64,000 bases of DNA from Hymenobacter sp. 5317J-9. Lineage in GTDB: Bacteria; Bacteroidota; Bacteroidia; Cytophagales; Hymenobacteraceae. The position numbers and the translations under genes are program-made. The notes beneath the pieces were generated by a model. That model did no database searches and was not told the DNA's origin. It saw only the letters and a program-made list of their open reading frames with translations. Of the stretch, positions 8,554 to 17,062 are shown in pieces (positions within the stretch are counted from its first letter, which is position 1; the number at the start of each line of letters is the position of its first letter). Location: the NCBI RefSeq assembly GCF_022921075.1, contig NZ_CP095050.1, positions 2,542,001 through 2,606,000 on the forward strand. The letters are read 5' to 3'.

Positions 8554-8661
8554 AGAACGTCATGCTGAGCGCAGCCGAAGCATCTCTGCCGCAATAGTAA
8601 ATCACTCAGTTGAGTTACTACCACACGCGAGATGCTTCGGCTGCGCTCAGCATGACGTTCT
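8554..8661. repeat. Family A palindromic repeat, copy 1
   Basis: 33-nt arms (8554-8586 and 8629-8661) are exact reverse complements around a 42-nt loop. The arm contains AACGTCATGCTGAGCGCAGC. Related copies are at 34384-34491 and 39836-39933. No coding sequence lies inside. It resembles a REP or MITE element and may fold in RNA downstream of the NifU gene. Confidence 0.9.
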
Positions 8662-8679
8662 GCTTAGTTAGTCAAACAG

Positions 8680-8940
8680 CTACCGCGCTTCCACCGCAGT
8701 GATTTCGGGCACGGCCTTTTTCACCGTGTCTTCCAGACCGGCGCGGGTCATGGGCGACATGGGGCAGGCGCCGCAGGCGCCCTGCCATTCCAGCTGGAGC
8801 ACGCCTTCGGGCGTGATGTTGGCCACGCGCACGTTGCCGCCGTCGGTGGCCAGGTAGGGGCGCAGGGTGTCCAGAGCGGCCTCAATGCGGGGCATCAGCG
8901 GGTGGTCGAAGGTAGGGGCGGTGGTGGTTTCCACAGGCAT
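8680..8940 (-). CDS. NifU C-terminal domain iron-sulfur scaffold protein
   Basis: The 86-residue protein is a stand-alone NifU C-terminal (NFU) domain. It carries the cluster-binding motif CGACPMS (C56 and C59), preceded by the conserved LRPYLATDGGNV segment. NFU proteins carry or deliver [Fe-S] clusters to client enzymes. The start overlaps the stop of the upstream Mrp gene by one base (TAATG), a strong sign of translational coupling and a shared role in iron-sulfur handling. The stop is 19 nt from a family A palindrome, which may end the operon. Confidence 0.9.
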   Translation of the reverse strand: MPVETTTAPTFDHPLMPRIEAALDTLRPYLATDGGNVRVANITPEGVLQLEWQGACGACPMSPMTRAGLEDTVKKAVPEITAVEAR

Positions 8941-10043
8941 TAGGAGTTCATCTGCACGACGGCCGTTTTGGGCGCCACGTTGTTGCGGATACTGACTTGC
9001 CGGGCCACGGCTTCGGCCAGCTCAGCAAAGCGCTGGCCCACTTCCGATTTGGGGTCGAGCACGGCGGGCTGGCCCTGGTCGCCGTTTTCGCGGATGGTTT
9101 GCACCAGCGGCAGCTGGCCCAGCAGCGGGATGTCGTGCTGCGCGGCCAAGCGCTGGCCGCCGCCTTCCCCAAAAATGAAGTACTTGTTCTCGGGCAGCTC
9201 GGCCGGCGTAAACCAGGCCATGTTTTCCACCACGCCCAGCACCGGCACGTTGATTTGGGGCTGGCGGAACATCTGCAGGCCTTTTTGGGCATCGGCCAGG
9301 GCCACTTTCTGCGGCGTGGTCACGATGACGGCGCCCGTCACGGGCACGGTTTGCACCAGCGTGAGGTGAATGTCGGAGGTGCCGGGCGGCAGGTCGAGCA
9401 GCAGGTAGTCGAGCTCGCCCCAATCCACTTCGGTGATGAACTGCTTGAGCGCCGACGAGGCCATCGGCCCGCGCCACACAATGGCGCTTTCGGCCGGCGC
9501 CAGAAAACCGATGCTCATCAGCTTCACGCCGTACTTGATGATGGGCTGGATGAGGTTTTTGCCATTGGGGCCCTGAAACACGTGCGGGGCCTCGTTCTCC
9601 ACCCCAAACATGACCGGCATGCTGGGGCCCGAAATGTCCGCGTCGACCAAGCCCACTTTGGCGCCGGTGGCGGCCAGGGCCACGGCTAGGTTGGCCGTCA
9701 CGGTGCTTTTGCCCACGCCGCCCTTGCCGGAGGCGATGGCAATGATATTTTTCACGCCGGGCAGCAGGTCGCCGCGGTTGTGGCGGCCGGTGGTCACGCG
9801 CGAGGTCATCGTAATCACCACGTTGGCGTCTTTGGCCACCATGGTGTGAATGGCGCGCTCGCAGGCGTCGTGAATGAGCTGCTTGAGGGGGCAGGCGGGC
9901 GTGGTGAGCACCACGGTGAAGGCGACGGTAAGGCCGTCAATCTCAATGTTCTCAATCATGTTGAGCGTCACGAGGTCCTGGCCCAGGTCGGGCTCTTCCA
10001 CGTAGCTCAGGGCTTTGAGAACGGCTTCTTTGGTAATCATCAT
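8940..10043 (-). CDS. Mrp/ApbC/NBP35-type P-loop ATPase, iron-sulfur carrier
   Basis: The 367-residue protein has an N-terminal MIP18/DUF59 domain (about residues 1-85) fused to a ParA-like ATPase with the deviant Walker A GKGGVGKS at 106-113. Mrp/ApbC proteins transfer iron-sulfur clusters. The stretch after VENMAWFTP, where many family members carry a CPxC cluster motif, reads AELPENKYFIFG with no cysteine. An alternative start is the second ATG at 10040. It is co-transcribed with the NFU gene, and a TATCTTTG promoter element lies at 10076-10083. Confidence 0.9.
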   Translation of the reverse strand: MMITKEAVLKALSYVEEPDLGQDLVTLNMIENIEIDGLTVAFTVVLTTPACPLKQLIHDACERAIHTMVAKDANVVITMTSRVTTGRHNRGDLLPGVKNIIAIASGKGGVGKSTVTANLAVALAATGAKVGLVDADISGPSMPVMFGVENEAPHVFQGPNGKNLIQPIIKYGVKLMSIGFLAPAESAIVWRGPMASSALKQFITEVDWGELDYLLLDLPPGTSDIHLTLVQTVPVTGAVIVTTPQKVALADAQKGLQMFRQPQINVPVLGVVENMAWFTPAELPENKYFIFGEGGGQRLAAQHDIPLLGQLPLVQTIRENGDQGQPAVLDPKSEVGQRFAELAEAVARQVSIRNNVAPKTAVVQMNS

Positions 10044-10075
10044 GAGGGTGGGCTAGGCGCCGGAAGGGCGGGCCG

Positions 10076-10083
10076 CAAAGATA
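10076..10083 (-). promoter_or_regulatory. TAnnTTTG promoter element for the mrp-nifU operon
   Basis: TATCTTTG on the minus strand, 32 nt before the first possible ATG. It sits in the short divergent region shared with the small gene at 10244. Confidence 0.45.
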
Positions 10084-10243
10084 ACCCCGGAAGCGTCGGA
10101 GCGGTTCGGAAGATGCAAAAATGCAGGTCTAACTATCAAAAAATCTGCCTTTTCGGGTTGCGATTATTCGACATTTTTCCCACATATTTACAGGCATGCC
10201 TCTGGCAGTGATATTAAAATTTAACAATGTTTAGCTTGTTTAT

Positions 10244-10543
10244 ATGCAAAACCTCGACTCTGCGAACCGTTCACTCCTTGCCGATGCCCGGGCTTTTCCC
10301 GACGGGCAGCCCGAGGCCGAGGAGGTAGTTGTTTTCGAGCTGCTGGTGCCCGGCGCCGCCAAAGTGCCGCCCCAGCGCCAGTACCTGGAAGTGGCTTCGC
10401 TGGTGGTACTGCCCTCATCGGTAAGCAGCACCGTGCCCAGCACCATCGTCACCGATTTGCGCGTGAGCGACACCGCCCGCCGCCTCACTTGGAAAGTGAC
10501 GGCCACGCTGGCGGCCCCGCCCGCCCGGGCCCGGCGCCACTAG
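10244..10543 (+). CDS. Small hypothetical protein
   Basis: This 99-residue acidic protein starts at ATG 10244, just after an AT-rich divergent region. From about codon 15 the third positions are strongly G/C, matching local genes, which argues that this frame rather than its antisense is coding. The middle contains a hydrophobic beta-like stretch (EEVVVFELLVPGAAKVPPQ) and no signal peptide or membrane helix. The tail is basic (ARARRH). No family was recognised. It ends 13 nt from the stop of the convergent GH2 gene. Confidence 0.55.
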   Translation: MQNLDSANRSLLADARAFPDGQPEAEEVVVFELLVPGAAKVPPQRQYLEVASLVVLPSSVSSTVPSTIVTDLRVSDTARRLTWKVTATLAAPPARARRH

Positions 10544-10556
10544 CGGCTGAATACGC

Positions 10557-12407
10557 TTACTGCAAAAATTCCAGCTGGCGCGAGGCCAGCAAGCCTTCGG
10601 GCACGCTGAGCGCGCCGGTGTGCGGGTCGATGAGGCCGTTGCGCTCGTCTTCGATGTTGGTGGCCTGGGTGTACACGTCGCCCGCAATGGGGCGGGTGCG
10701 CAGCTCCTGCTTAAAGGCTTTGATGCTGTTGGTGCGGGATTCGGCGTCGGCCGGGCCGCCGTAGTCGGAAAAACCAAAACCGCCCCATTCGCTCACAATC
10801 AGCGGCACCTGCCGGCGGTAGAAGAACGGGTCGCCCACCACCAGCGGGAAAGCCGCCGTGCCGTCCATCTGGCCGCCCACCAGGCGGTCAAGTAGTTCTC
10901 GCCAGCGGGCCAGGTCGGGGGTGTAGAGGTGGGCGGTGAGGAGGTCGGACTTGAGGCGGCCGGTGTAGGAAATGTGGTGCCAGCCGTCGTTATCCACCAC
11001 CAGAAACTGCGGGTAGGCAATCTGCATGAAGTGGTAGGTGTCGACGATGTACTCGCGCGTTTCGGGGTTGGTGGCGATGTCCTGAGCACCCCAGTCCTCG
11101 TTGTAAAGGCTCCAGATGATGATGCTGGGGTGGGTCTCGCTCAGTGTGACGAGGCGCAGCAGCTCGGCGCGGTGGTTTTGGCGGCTGCGCGGGGTGGAAC
11201 TATGGGGGCTGGGCACTTCCACCCACAGCAGCAGGCCCAACTCATCGGCCAGGTTGTAGATGCGCGGGTCGATGCCGGCGATGTGCACACGGACCAGGTT
11301 GCAGCCCAGGGCCTTCATGGCGTGCATGTGGCGCTGCATTTCTTCCAACGTGGCCTGGCCGGGCTGGTAGAGAATGCCGTCGAGGTAAGTCGGCTGGTTG
11401 TTGAGGTAGACGTAGCGGCCGCGCGCCTCGATTTTGCGTAGCCCAAACAGCGTTTCAATCTGGGCGGCGTAGCCATCTGCGTCGATGAGCTGGGCCACCA
11501 GGCGGTAGCGGTTGGGCGCTTCGGGGCTCCAGAGCTCGGCGCCGGGCAGCTCCAGCACCATCCGCTGCTGCCACTGCCCGGATTCTAGATGCAGCGGAAA
11601 ATCGGAAGCGGCCAGCGGCGCCGTGCGGTCAGTCGTGAGCGGGTCGAACACCTGCAGGCGGATGGTGTAGTCGCCCGCGTCGTGGATGCGCAGCGTCAGG
11701 TTGAAGCGCACCAGCTGGTCTTCCACCACGCTCACCACGCCCACGCGCGAGCGCAGGCGGTTGCGCTCCACGGTTTCGAGCCACACGCTGCGCACGGCGC
11801 CGGTGTACGTCTGGTACCAGATGCCGCCGCGCTTGTACACGTGCGATTCCTGCTTGCCGCGGGGCGTCTCGGCGTCCATCGTGTCCACGATGCGCACGGT
11901 AAGGCGGTTCACGAGGTGCAGGTTTTCCTCGCTCAGCTCGTAGCTGAAGGACGTGTATTCGCCGTAGTGCACGTCTTCGCCCTCAATGGTTTTCAGCAAC
12001 TGGCCGTTGAGCCACACCCGGGTTTCGTAGCCGCAGGCCCCAAACGTGAGCTGAATGAGGGAGCGGGCTTGCGGCTCGGCCACTTCGGGCAGGTTGAACT
12101 CCCGCTCGTACCACACCACAATCTTGTCGTGCCAGGCGGCGCCGTCCTGTTGGCCTCGTACTTCGGCTAGGTGTGCTTCTACCGAGCCGGGCCACTGGGC
12201 CAGGTGCTCGTAGTTGTGGCCCAGGGCCCAGTCGTCGCGCAGGCCCACGTCTTCCACGTCGTGGGCAAATTTCCATTGGCCATCAAGCAGCACGTGGCTG
12301 CTCATGCGCAGCACGGCGCGGGGCAGGGGGTTGGCGAGTTCTTCAGCGGGCTCCTCTTCCGGGCGGCTGGCCGAGAGGGAATAGTTGGATGGGTTCAGGT
12401 CCTCCAT
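10557..12407 (-). CDS. Glycoside hydrolase family 2 protein (beta-galactosidase/beta-glucuronidase type)
   Basis: The 616-residue enzyme has a GH2 sugar-binding domain (about residues 20-200), an immunoglobulin-like domain (200-300) and a TIM barrel. The catalytic acid/base is the Glu of SLYNEDWG (about residue 435), and the nucleophile is the Glu of VSEWGGFG (about 539). There is no signal peptide, so it probably acts in the cytoplasm. Substrate specificity cannot be told from the sequence. No SusC/SusD pair or other polysaccharide-utilisation genes flank it, so it stands alone. Confidence 0.88.
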   Translation of the reverse strand: MEDLNPSNYSLSASRPEEEPAEELANPLPRAVLRMSSHVLLDGQWKFAHDVEDVGLRDDWALGHNYEHLAQWPGSVEAHLAEVRGQQDGAAWHDKIVVWYEREFNLPEVAEPQARSLIQLTFGACGYETRVWLNGQLLKTIEGEDVHYGEYTSFSYELSEENLHLVNRLTVRIVDTMDAETPRGKQESHVYKRGGIWYQTYTGAVRSVWLETVERNRLRSRVGVVSVVEDQLVRFNLTLRIHDAGDYTIRLQVFDPLTTDRTAPLAASDFPLHLESGQWQQRMVLELPGAELWSPEAPNRYRLVAQLIDADGYAAQIETLFGLRKIEARGRYVYLNNQPTYLDGILYQPGQATLEEMQRHMHAMKALGCNLVRVHIAGIDPRIYNLADELGLLLWVEVPSPHSSTPRSRQNHRAELLRLVTLSETHPSIIIWSLYNEDWGAQDIATNPETREYIVDTYHFMQIAYPQFLVVDNDGWHHISYTGRLKSDLLTAHLYTPDLARWRELLDRLVGGQMDGTAAFPLVVGDPFFYRRQVPLIVSEWGGFGFSDYGGPADAESRTNSIKAFKQELRTRPIAGDVYTQATNIEDERNGLIDPHTGALSVPEGLLASRQLEFLQ

Positions 12408-12516
12408 GCGGGCAAGAGTAGGCGGCGCAGCATGTGTAAGCTGAGCCTGACATTCCCTTGCTAACGGACATAGCCGCCAGAATGATGCAAAAAGGCCGTC
12501 ATGCTGAGCAGATGCC

Positions 12517-13305
12517 CTACAGCTGCACGCCCATGGCCAGCCCGGCCCCGCCGCCGGGGGCGTAGGTGGGCACTAGCAGCATTTTGTGGGCCAGCCGCTG
12601 TGGCAGCAGTTTGGTGAGCGCCGGGTAGGCGTGCCACACCGTTTCGGCCGAGAGAAAGCCGATGGCAGCACCGGCCAGCACGTCGGTGGCCCAGTGCTTG
12701 TTGCCGAGCACGCGCATGGTGCCCGTGGCGGTGGCCACGGCGTAGCCGGTCACGCTCACCCAAGGATATTGGCGGCCGTATTGCTCGTGCAGCAGGGTGG
12801 CCGTGAGAAAAGCCTGCGAGGTGTGCGACGACGGAAACGAGCTCAGGTCCTGCGCGTTGTAGGGGCGGGGTTCGGCGGTGATGCGCTTGAGCTGGTTGAC
12901 CACGCCCTGGTCCAGCTCGTGCGCCACCAGGTAAATGAGGGTGAAGCCCAGCGGCGTGCGCTCGCCTTTGTGGCCGGTGGCCATCATGCCATACGCCAGG
13001 GCCAGGGGCACGTGGCGCGTGTAGTCGTCAAGGCCGTGCGCATCGAAGCCGCCGAAAACCTCCTGCGTTTCTTCCTGCAGGTCCTGCTTGGCCTTGCACA
13101 GGGTTTGGTTGAAGGTGGGTTTGTGGGCCAGCACGCCCACGCTGATGGCCACCGACGGCACGGCCACGCGCAACAGGGCTGCGCGCAGGTGCCCGGCGGG
13201 CCGGGCCGTTACCGAGTCGGGCAATGGGCGGGTGGGAGCCTGGGCGGCGGCCTGGATGCACGGCCACCCGGCCAGCAGCAAAAGCAAGCGCAACCGAATT
13301 AACAT
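12517..13305 (-). CDS. PAP2-family phosphatase
   Basis: The 262-residue protein begins with a signal peptide (LRLLLLLAGW, then AAAQA) and contains the three phosphatase signature blocks: KRITAEPRPYN (about 138), SFPSSHTS (about 157) and VLGNKHWATDVL (about 200). These define the PAP2/vanadium haloperoxidase superfamily, which dephosphorylates lipid phosphates such as undecaprenyl pyrophosphate, phosphatidate or lipid A phosphates. The tail contains a glycine-rich APGGGAGLAMG segment typical of Bacteroidota members. Location is periplasmic or inner membrane. Substrate is unknown. Confidence 0.88.
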   Translation of the reverse strand: MLIRLRLLLLLAGWPCIQAAAQAPTRPLPDSVTARPAGHLRAALLRVAVPSVAISVGVLAHKPTFNQTLCKAKQDLQEETQEVFGGFDAHGLDDYTRHVPLALAYGMMATGHKGERTPLGFTLIYLVAHELDQGVVNQLKRITAEPRPYNAQDLSSFPSSHTSQAFLTATLLHEQYGRQYPWVSVTGYAVATATGTMRVLGNKHWATDVLAGAAIGFLSAETVWHAYPALTKLLPQRLAHKMLLVPTYAPGGGAGLAMGVQL

Positions 13306-13430
13306 AAAAGCAGGACCTGGATGTGGATTTTAAATTTACACACGGCCGCGCCCGAAACGAAACAAAAACCGGTGAGTGGAAGGCTTTTCCCCCTGAGCAG
13401 CCGGTCTGACGCGGCTACCCGCCGGACACA

Positions 13431-13465
13431 AAAAAGCCTCTGCCTGATGGGGCAGAGGCTTTGGA
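13431..13465 (-). terminator. Terminator of the secreted GATase-like gene
   Basis: A ten-base stem (13435-13444 with 13451-13460) and a six-base loop precede a T run on the minus strand, about 20 nt after the stop at 13483. The rest of the 13306-13482 gap shows no gene. Confidence 0.8.
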
Positions 13466-13482
13466 CTGCATTCGAGCGCGGC

Positions 13483-14760
13483 TTAGGTTTTTTGCTTCTT
13501 CTTTTTTGCCGCCGGAAACAGAATGTTGTTCAGGATGAGGCGGTAGCCGGGGGAATTGGGGTGCAGGGCCAGGTCGGTGGGTTCCTCGCCCACTAGGTGC
13601 TGGTAGTCTTCGGGGTCGTGGCCGCCGTAGAATGTCCAGGTGCCTTTACCCAGGGAGCCGTGCACGTAGCGCGCTTCGCCGGTTTGCTTGGTGTCGCCCA
13701 TTATCACCACGTCGGGTTTCACGAGGCTTTTGCGGAAGGCCGTGGTCTGGCCCATGAAGCCGTGAATGGTTTTTTCGTGGTTCTGGCACAGCATGGTGGG
13801 CACGGGGTCGTACTTGGCCGAAAAGGTGAATAGCTGAAAGTAGTCGTTTTGCTCGCCCAAGCCCCGCTCGCCGGGCTGCATGTCGATGTTGGAGTACTCG
13901 TACTCAAACGGGTTGGTTTTGAGCTGGAAGTTCTGAAAGGCCAGGCAGCGGTTGAAGTTGAGCTTGGATTGGGCATTGGGGTCGGCCGGGTCGCCGTCGT
14001 ACATGCTTTCCACCATGTCGATGCCCAGGCCGGCCAGGGCGATGTCGTAGCTGTCGGTGGCCGAGCACATGGCAAACAAAAAGCCACCGCCCGCAATGAA
14101 TTCCTGCATTTTGGTGGCCACGGCGCCCTTCATCACGCTCACTTTGGCAAACCCATTGCGCTTGGCGGCGGCTTCGGCGTCGCGCACCTGCTGCTGGTAC
14201 CAGGGGTAGTTGCGGTAGGTGGCGTAGAACTTGCCGTACTCGCCCGTGAAGTCTTCGTGGTGCAAGTGCAGCCAGTCGTATTTGGGCAGCTCGCCCTTCA
14301 GCACTTCGTCGTCGTAAATCTGGGTGTAAGGAATTTCGGCGTAGGTGAGCACCATAGTCACGGCGTCGTCCCAGGGCTGCTTGCCCTTGGGCGTGTACAC
14401 CGCAATTTTGGGCACCTTCTCCAGCTTCATCACGTCCATGTTGGCGTTGGGGTCGGCTATTTCCTGCAGGATGCTGGTATATTGCGCTTCGCTGATGACC
14501 TGAAACGTGACGCCGCGCACGGCCAACTCGTTCTCGGCCGCCGAACTGGTTTCGAAGGCAAACGCGCCGCCGCGGTAGTTGAGCAGCCAGTCGACGGGCA
14601 CTTCGCGCTGCAGCAGCCAGAATGCCACCCCGTAGGCCTTCAGGGCCTCTTTTTGGGTGTTATCCATGGGGATGAACACGTGGTTGGCGCGCGCGGCCAG
14701 GGGGACCGCCACGCCGGCCGCCGCCATCAGCCAAAACAGGAGAAAACGCTTGAACAGCAT
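13483..14760 (-). CDS. Secreted Bacteroidota protein, commonly labelled asparagine synthetase B
   Basis: The 425-residue protein has a clear signal peptide (hydrophobic residues 4-22, then ARAN). The mature part lacks the N-terminal Cys and the SGGxDS ATP motif of true asparagine synthetase, so the frequent database label is not supported. The stretch EFIAGGGFLFAMCSATDSYD resembles the nucleophile elbow of class I glutamine-amidotransferase-like folds. Other conserved-looking parts are LHLHHEDFTGEYGKFY and YGGHDPEDYQ. The C-terminus is a Lys-rich tail. The function is unknown; a periplasmic role is inferred. Confidence 0.7.
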   Translation of the reverse strand: MLFKRFLLFWLMAAAGVAVPLAARANHVFIPMDNTQKEALKAYGVAFWLLQREVPVDWLLNYRGGAFAFETSSAAENELAVRGVTFQVISEAQYTSILQEIADPNANMDVMKLEKVPKIAVYTPKGKQPWDDAVTMVLTYAEIPYTQIYDDEVLKGELPKYDWLHLHHEDFTGEYGKFYATYRNYPWYQQQVRDAEAAAKRNGFAKVSVMKGAVATKMQEFIAGGGFLFAMCSATDSYDIALAGLGIDMVESMYDGDPADPNAQSKLNFNRCLAFQNFQLKTNPFEYEYSNIDMQPGERGLGEQNDYFQLFTFSAKYDPVPTMLCQNHEKTIHGFMGQTTAFRKSLVKPDVVIMGDTKQTGEARYVHGSLGKGTWTFYGGHDPEDYQHLVGEEPTDLALHPNSPGYRLILNNILFPAAKKKKQKT

Positions 14761-14914
14761 AAGATTTTAGCAAAAGAAACGCATGTCCGCAACGAGGTTG
14801 CGGCACCTGTGGTTCAAGTTAGGCGCCGGCCGCCGAACTTTGGCTGCGCGGGGCGCGGTCCGAAGCGTTTCTTTCCGCTTCATTTCATCCCCAGGCCCCC
14901 GCGTTGTACTTGCC

Positions 14915-16153
14915 ATGAGCCCTTTCGAAAACGTTCGCGAAGCTTTCCGCTCCATCCGCGCCAATCTGCTGCGCACCGTCCTCACGGCCCTCATTCTCAG
15001 CATCGGGCTGTTTGCGCTGGTGGGCATTCTCACCAGCATCGACGCCATGAAAAACTCGCTGTCCGAAACCTTCGCCAGCCTGGGCGCCAACTCCTTTGAG
15101 CTGCACGCCAAGGGCTACACCAACCGCTCCCGGCGCGGCGGCGTGCAGGGCAAGCAGTACCCGCCCATCGACTTTTTGCAAGCCAAGCTCTACAAAAAAG
15201 CCATGGGCGACGAGGCCCAGGTGGGCGTGTCGGCTTTCATCTCCGGGGCTGCTGAAATGAAGGCCAACGGCATCAAAACCAACCCCAACATGCAGTTGAT
15301 TGCGGGCGATGAAAACTACCTGAAAATTCAGGGCTACAACCTCACCGAAGGCCGGACTTTTTCGCAAACCGAACTCAACAGCGGCGCCAACGTGCTGATT
15401 GTGGGCGACGAAATCAAGCAGAAGCTGTTTCCCAAGCAAAGCCCCATCGGCCAGTACGTGTCGGCGCTGGGCCGGCGCTTTCTGATAGTGGGCCTGCTCG
15501 AAAAAAGCGGCGGCAGCATGGGCGGGGGCGGCGCCGACCGCCTGGCCCTGCTGCCCCTCGAAACCGGCAACCAGATGCCCCGCCAGCGCGCCCTCACCTA
15601 TGATATCAAAACCGCCACCGATAAGCCGGGCACGCTGTCTTTCCTCATGGGGCAGGCCACCGGCAAGATGCGCGCCGTGCGCCACGACAAGCTGGGCCAG
15701 GAAGACAGCTTCACGGTGGAAAGCAGCGAGTCGCTGGCTTCCACGCTCGAGTCGGTGTCGGGCAAGGTGAAGGCCGGCGGCAGCGTCATGGCCTTTATCA
15801 CGCTGCTCGGCGCCAGCATTGCCCTCATGAACATCATGCTGGTGTCGGTGACGGAGCGCACGCGCGAAATCGGCATCCGCAAGGCGCTGGGCGCTACCGC
15901 CGTGCAGATTCGCCAGCAGTTCCTCATCGAAGCCATTGTGATTTGCTTGCTGGGCGGCACGCTAGGCATCATTCTGGGGGTGCTGGGCGGCAACGGCGTG
16001 GCCAAGCTGGTGGGGGCCGGCTCGTTCTTCGTGCCCTGGTTCTGGATGTTCCTAGGCTTTGTCATCTGCGTGGGGGTGGGGCTTGCCTCGGGGTATTACC
16101 CCGCCAGCAAAGCCGCTGCGCTCGACCCGATAGATTCGCTGCGCTACGAGTAG
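14915..16153 (+). CDS. ABC transporter permease (MacB/FtsX type)
   Basis: The start at 14915 gives [14 protein letters not shown] and an N-terminal membrane helix (about 18-42). A periplasmic core domain follows (about 45-280), then three C-terminal helices of the FtsX fold. The motif [17 protein letters not shown] near residue 318 is diagnostic for MacB-type permeases. At 412 residues it fits a permease without a fused ATPase. No ATP-binding subunit lies next to it, so the partner must be encoded elsewhere. MacB-like systems move signals between cytoplasm and periplasm or export lipoproteins and peptides. Confidence 0.9.
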   Translation: MSPFENVREAFRSIRANLLRTVLTALILSIGLFALVGILTSIDAMKNSLSETFASLGANSFELHAKGYTNRSRRGGVQGKQYPPIDFLQAKLYKKAMGDEAQVGVSAFISGAAEMKANGIKTNPNMQLIAGDENYLKIQGYNLTEGRTFSQTELNSGANVLIVGDEIKQKLFPKQSPIGQYVSALGRRFLIVGLLEKSGGSMGGGGADRLALLPLETGNQMPRQRALTYDIKTATDKPGTLSFLMGQATGKMRAVRHDKLGQEDSFTVESSESLASTLESVSGKVKAGGSVMAFITLLGASIALMNIMLVSVTERTREIGIRKALGATAVQIRQQFLIEAIVICLLGGTLGIILGVLGGNGVAKLVGAGSFFVPWFWMFLGFVICVGVGLASGYYPASKAAALDPIDSLRYE

Positions 16154-16165
16154 GGCCGGGGCACG

Positions 16166-17017
16166 ATGAAGAAATGGCTGTTTGGCGCGTGGCTCTGGGC
16201 CGTGGCCACACCCGGCTGGGCGCAGGCCGTGGCGAGCGCCACAAAAGCGCGCCTGGTTACGGTGACGGAAGGCCGACCGGCCAACCGATTTAAGCTGCCG
16301 CAGGTGCAACTGGCCGATGCCGCGGTGGCTGAACGCATCAACCGCCGCCTGGTGGCGCTGGTGCTGAGCGGCGATACCAACCCGAAGCTGAGCGTGCGCC
16401 AGCAGCTGCGCCAGGCCGAGCGCGCCTGTTGCTACGACGGCGAAAACGGACTTGGCTGGAACACGGCCGGGCAAGGCCTCACGGGCTGCGACTACACGGT
16501 TTTGCTCAACCAACAGGGGGTACTGTCCATCGAATATTCGCAGGAATTCACGGGCGCCTACTCGTGGGAGCAGGCCCTGCATGCCACCTTCGACCTGCGC
16601 ACGGGCCGCCAGCTGGCCCTGGCCGACCTGGTGGCCGACCCGCCCGCGCAGTTGACGCGCCGCATGCACGGGGCCATCAGCCGCCGCTTGGGCGAGACCA
16701 TGGCCGAGCTGCGCGATGTAGGCGACTCAACCGATTTCGAAATCGTAGCCGAAAACTTCCATTGGGATGAGACGGCGAAGCGCGTGCGGTTTCAGTCCGA
16801 CCCCGGACCCGCCGAAGAAGCCCGGGCCTCTGAGCCCGATTTGGAAAGCTTTGCCCTCACGCCGACCGAATTGCGGCTGTATTACGAGCGCATGCTGCCG
16901 CACGTCCTCTTAAACTTAGAGCCCGACAATACCTACCGCTTTCCGTATGCCTGGGTTCAGCCGCGGGGCCTGCTGCTGCCAGTGGCCGCCAAAGCCCAGC
17001 CGACGAAAGCAAAATGA
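16166..17017 (+). CDS. Secreted DUF3298/RsiV-like protein
   Basis: The 283-residue protein has a signal peptide (MKKWLFGAWLW to GWAQA). The mature region includes SIEYSQEFTGAYSWEQ followed by FDLRTGRQLALADLV, the arrangement of the DUF3298/DUF4163 fold found in RsiV and PdaC. Two adjacent cysteines (ERACCYDG) may form disulfides. It lies 12 nt after the permease stop and is likely co-transcribed. It probably binds cell-wall material or another protein outside the membrane; the specific role is unknown. Confidence 0.65.
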   Translation: MKKWLFGAWLWAVATPGWAQAVASATKARLVTVTEGRPANRFKLPQVQLADAAVAERINRRLVALVLSGDTNPKLSVRQQLRQAERACCYDGENGLGWNTAGQGLTGCDYTVLLNQQGVLSIEYSQEFTGAYSWEQALHATFDLRTGRQLALADLVADPPAQLTRRMHGAISRRLGETMAELRDVGDSTDFEIVAENFHWDETAKRVRFQSDPGPAEEARASEPDLESFALTPTELRLYYERMLPHVLLNLEPDNTYRFPYAWVQPRGLLLPVAAKAQPTKAK

Positions 17018-17033
17018 GCGGAAGGGAATGTTA

Positions 17034-17041
17034 TACATTTG
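17034..17041 (+). promoter_or_regulatory. TAnnTTTG promoter element for the XRE regulator
   Basis: TACATTTG ends 21 nt before the ATG at 17063. A second TTTG-containing repeat (GCAAACCTCATTTGTGC) lies between it and the start and could be an operator half-site pair. Confidence 0.45.
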
Positions 17042-17062
17042 CGCAAACCTCATTTGTGCAAC

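Noticed and set aside
12498..12515. Short match to the family A repeat (GTCATGCTGAGC) near the PAP2 stop
   Set aside because: Only about 13 bases match and no second arm is found. It could be a decayed copy, but the evidence is too thin to list.
13483..14760. True asparagine synthetase
   Set aside because: No N-terminal catalytic Cys and no ATP pyrophosphatase motif; the protein is secreted.
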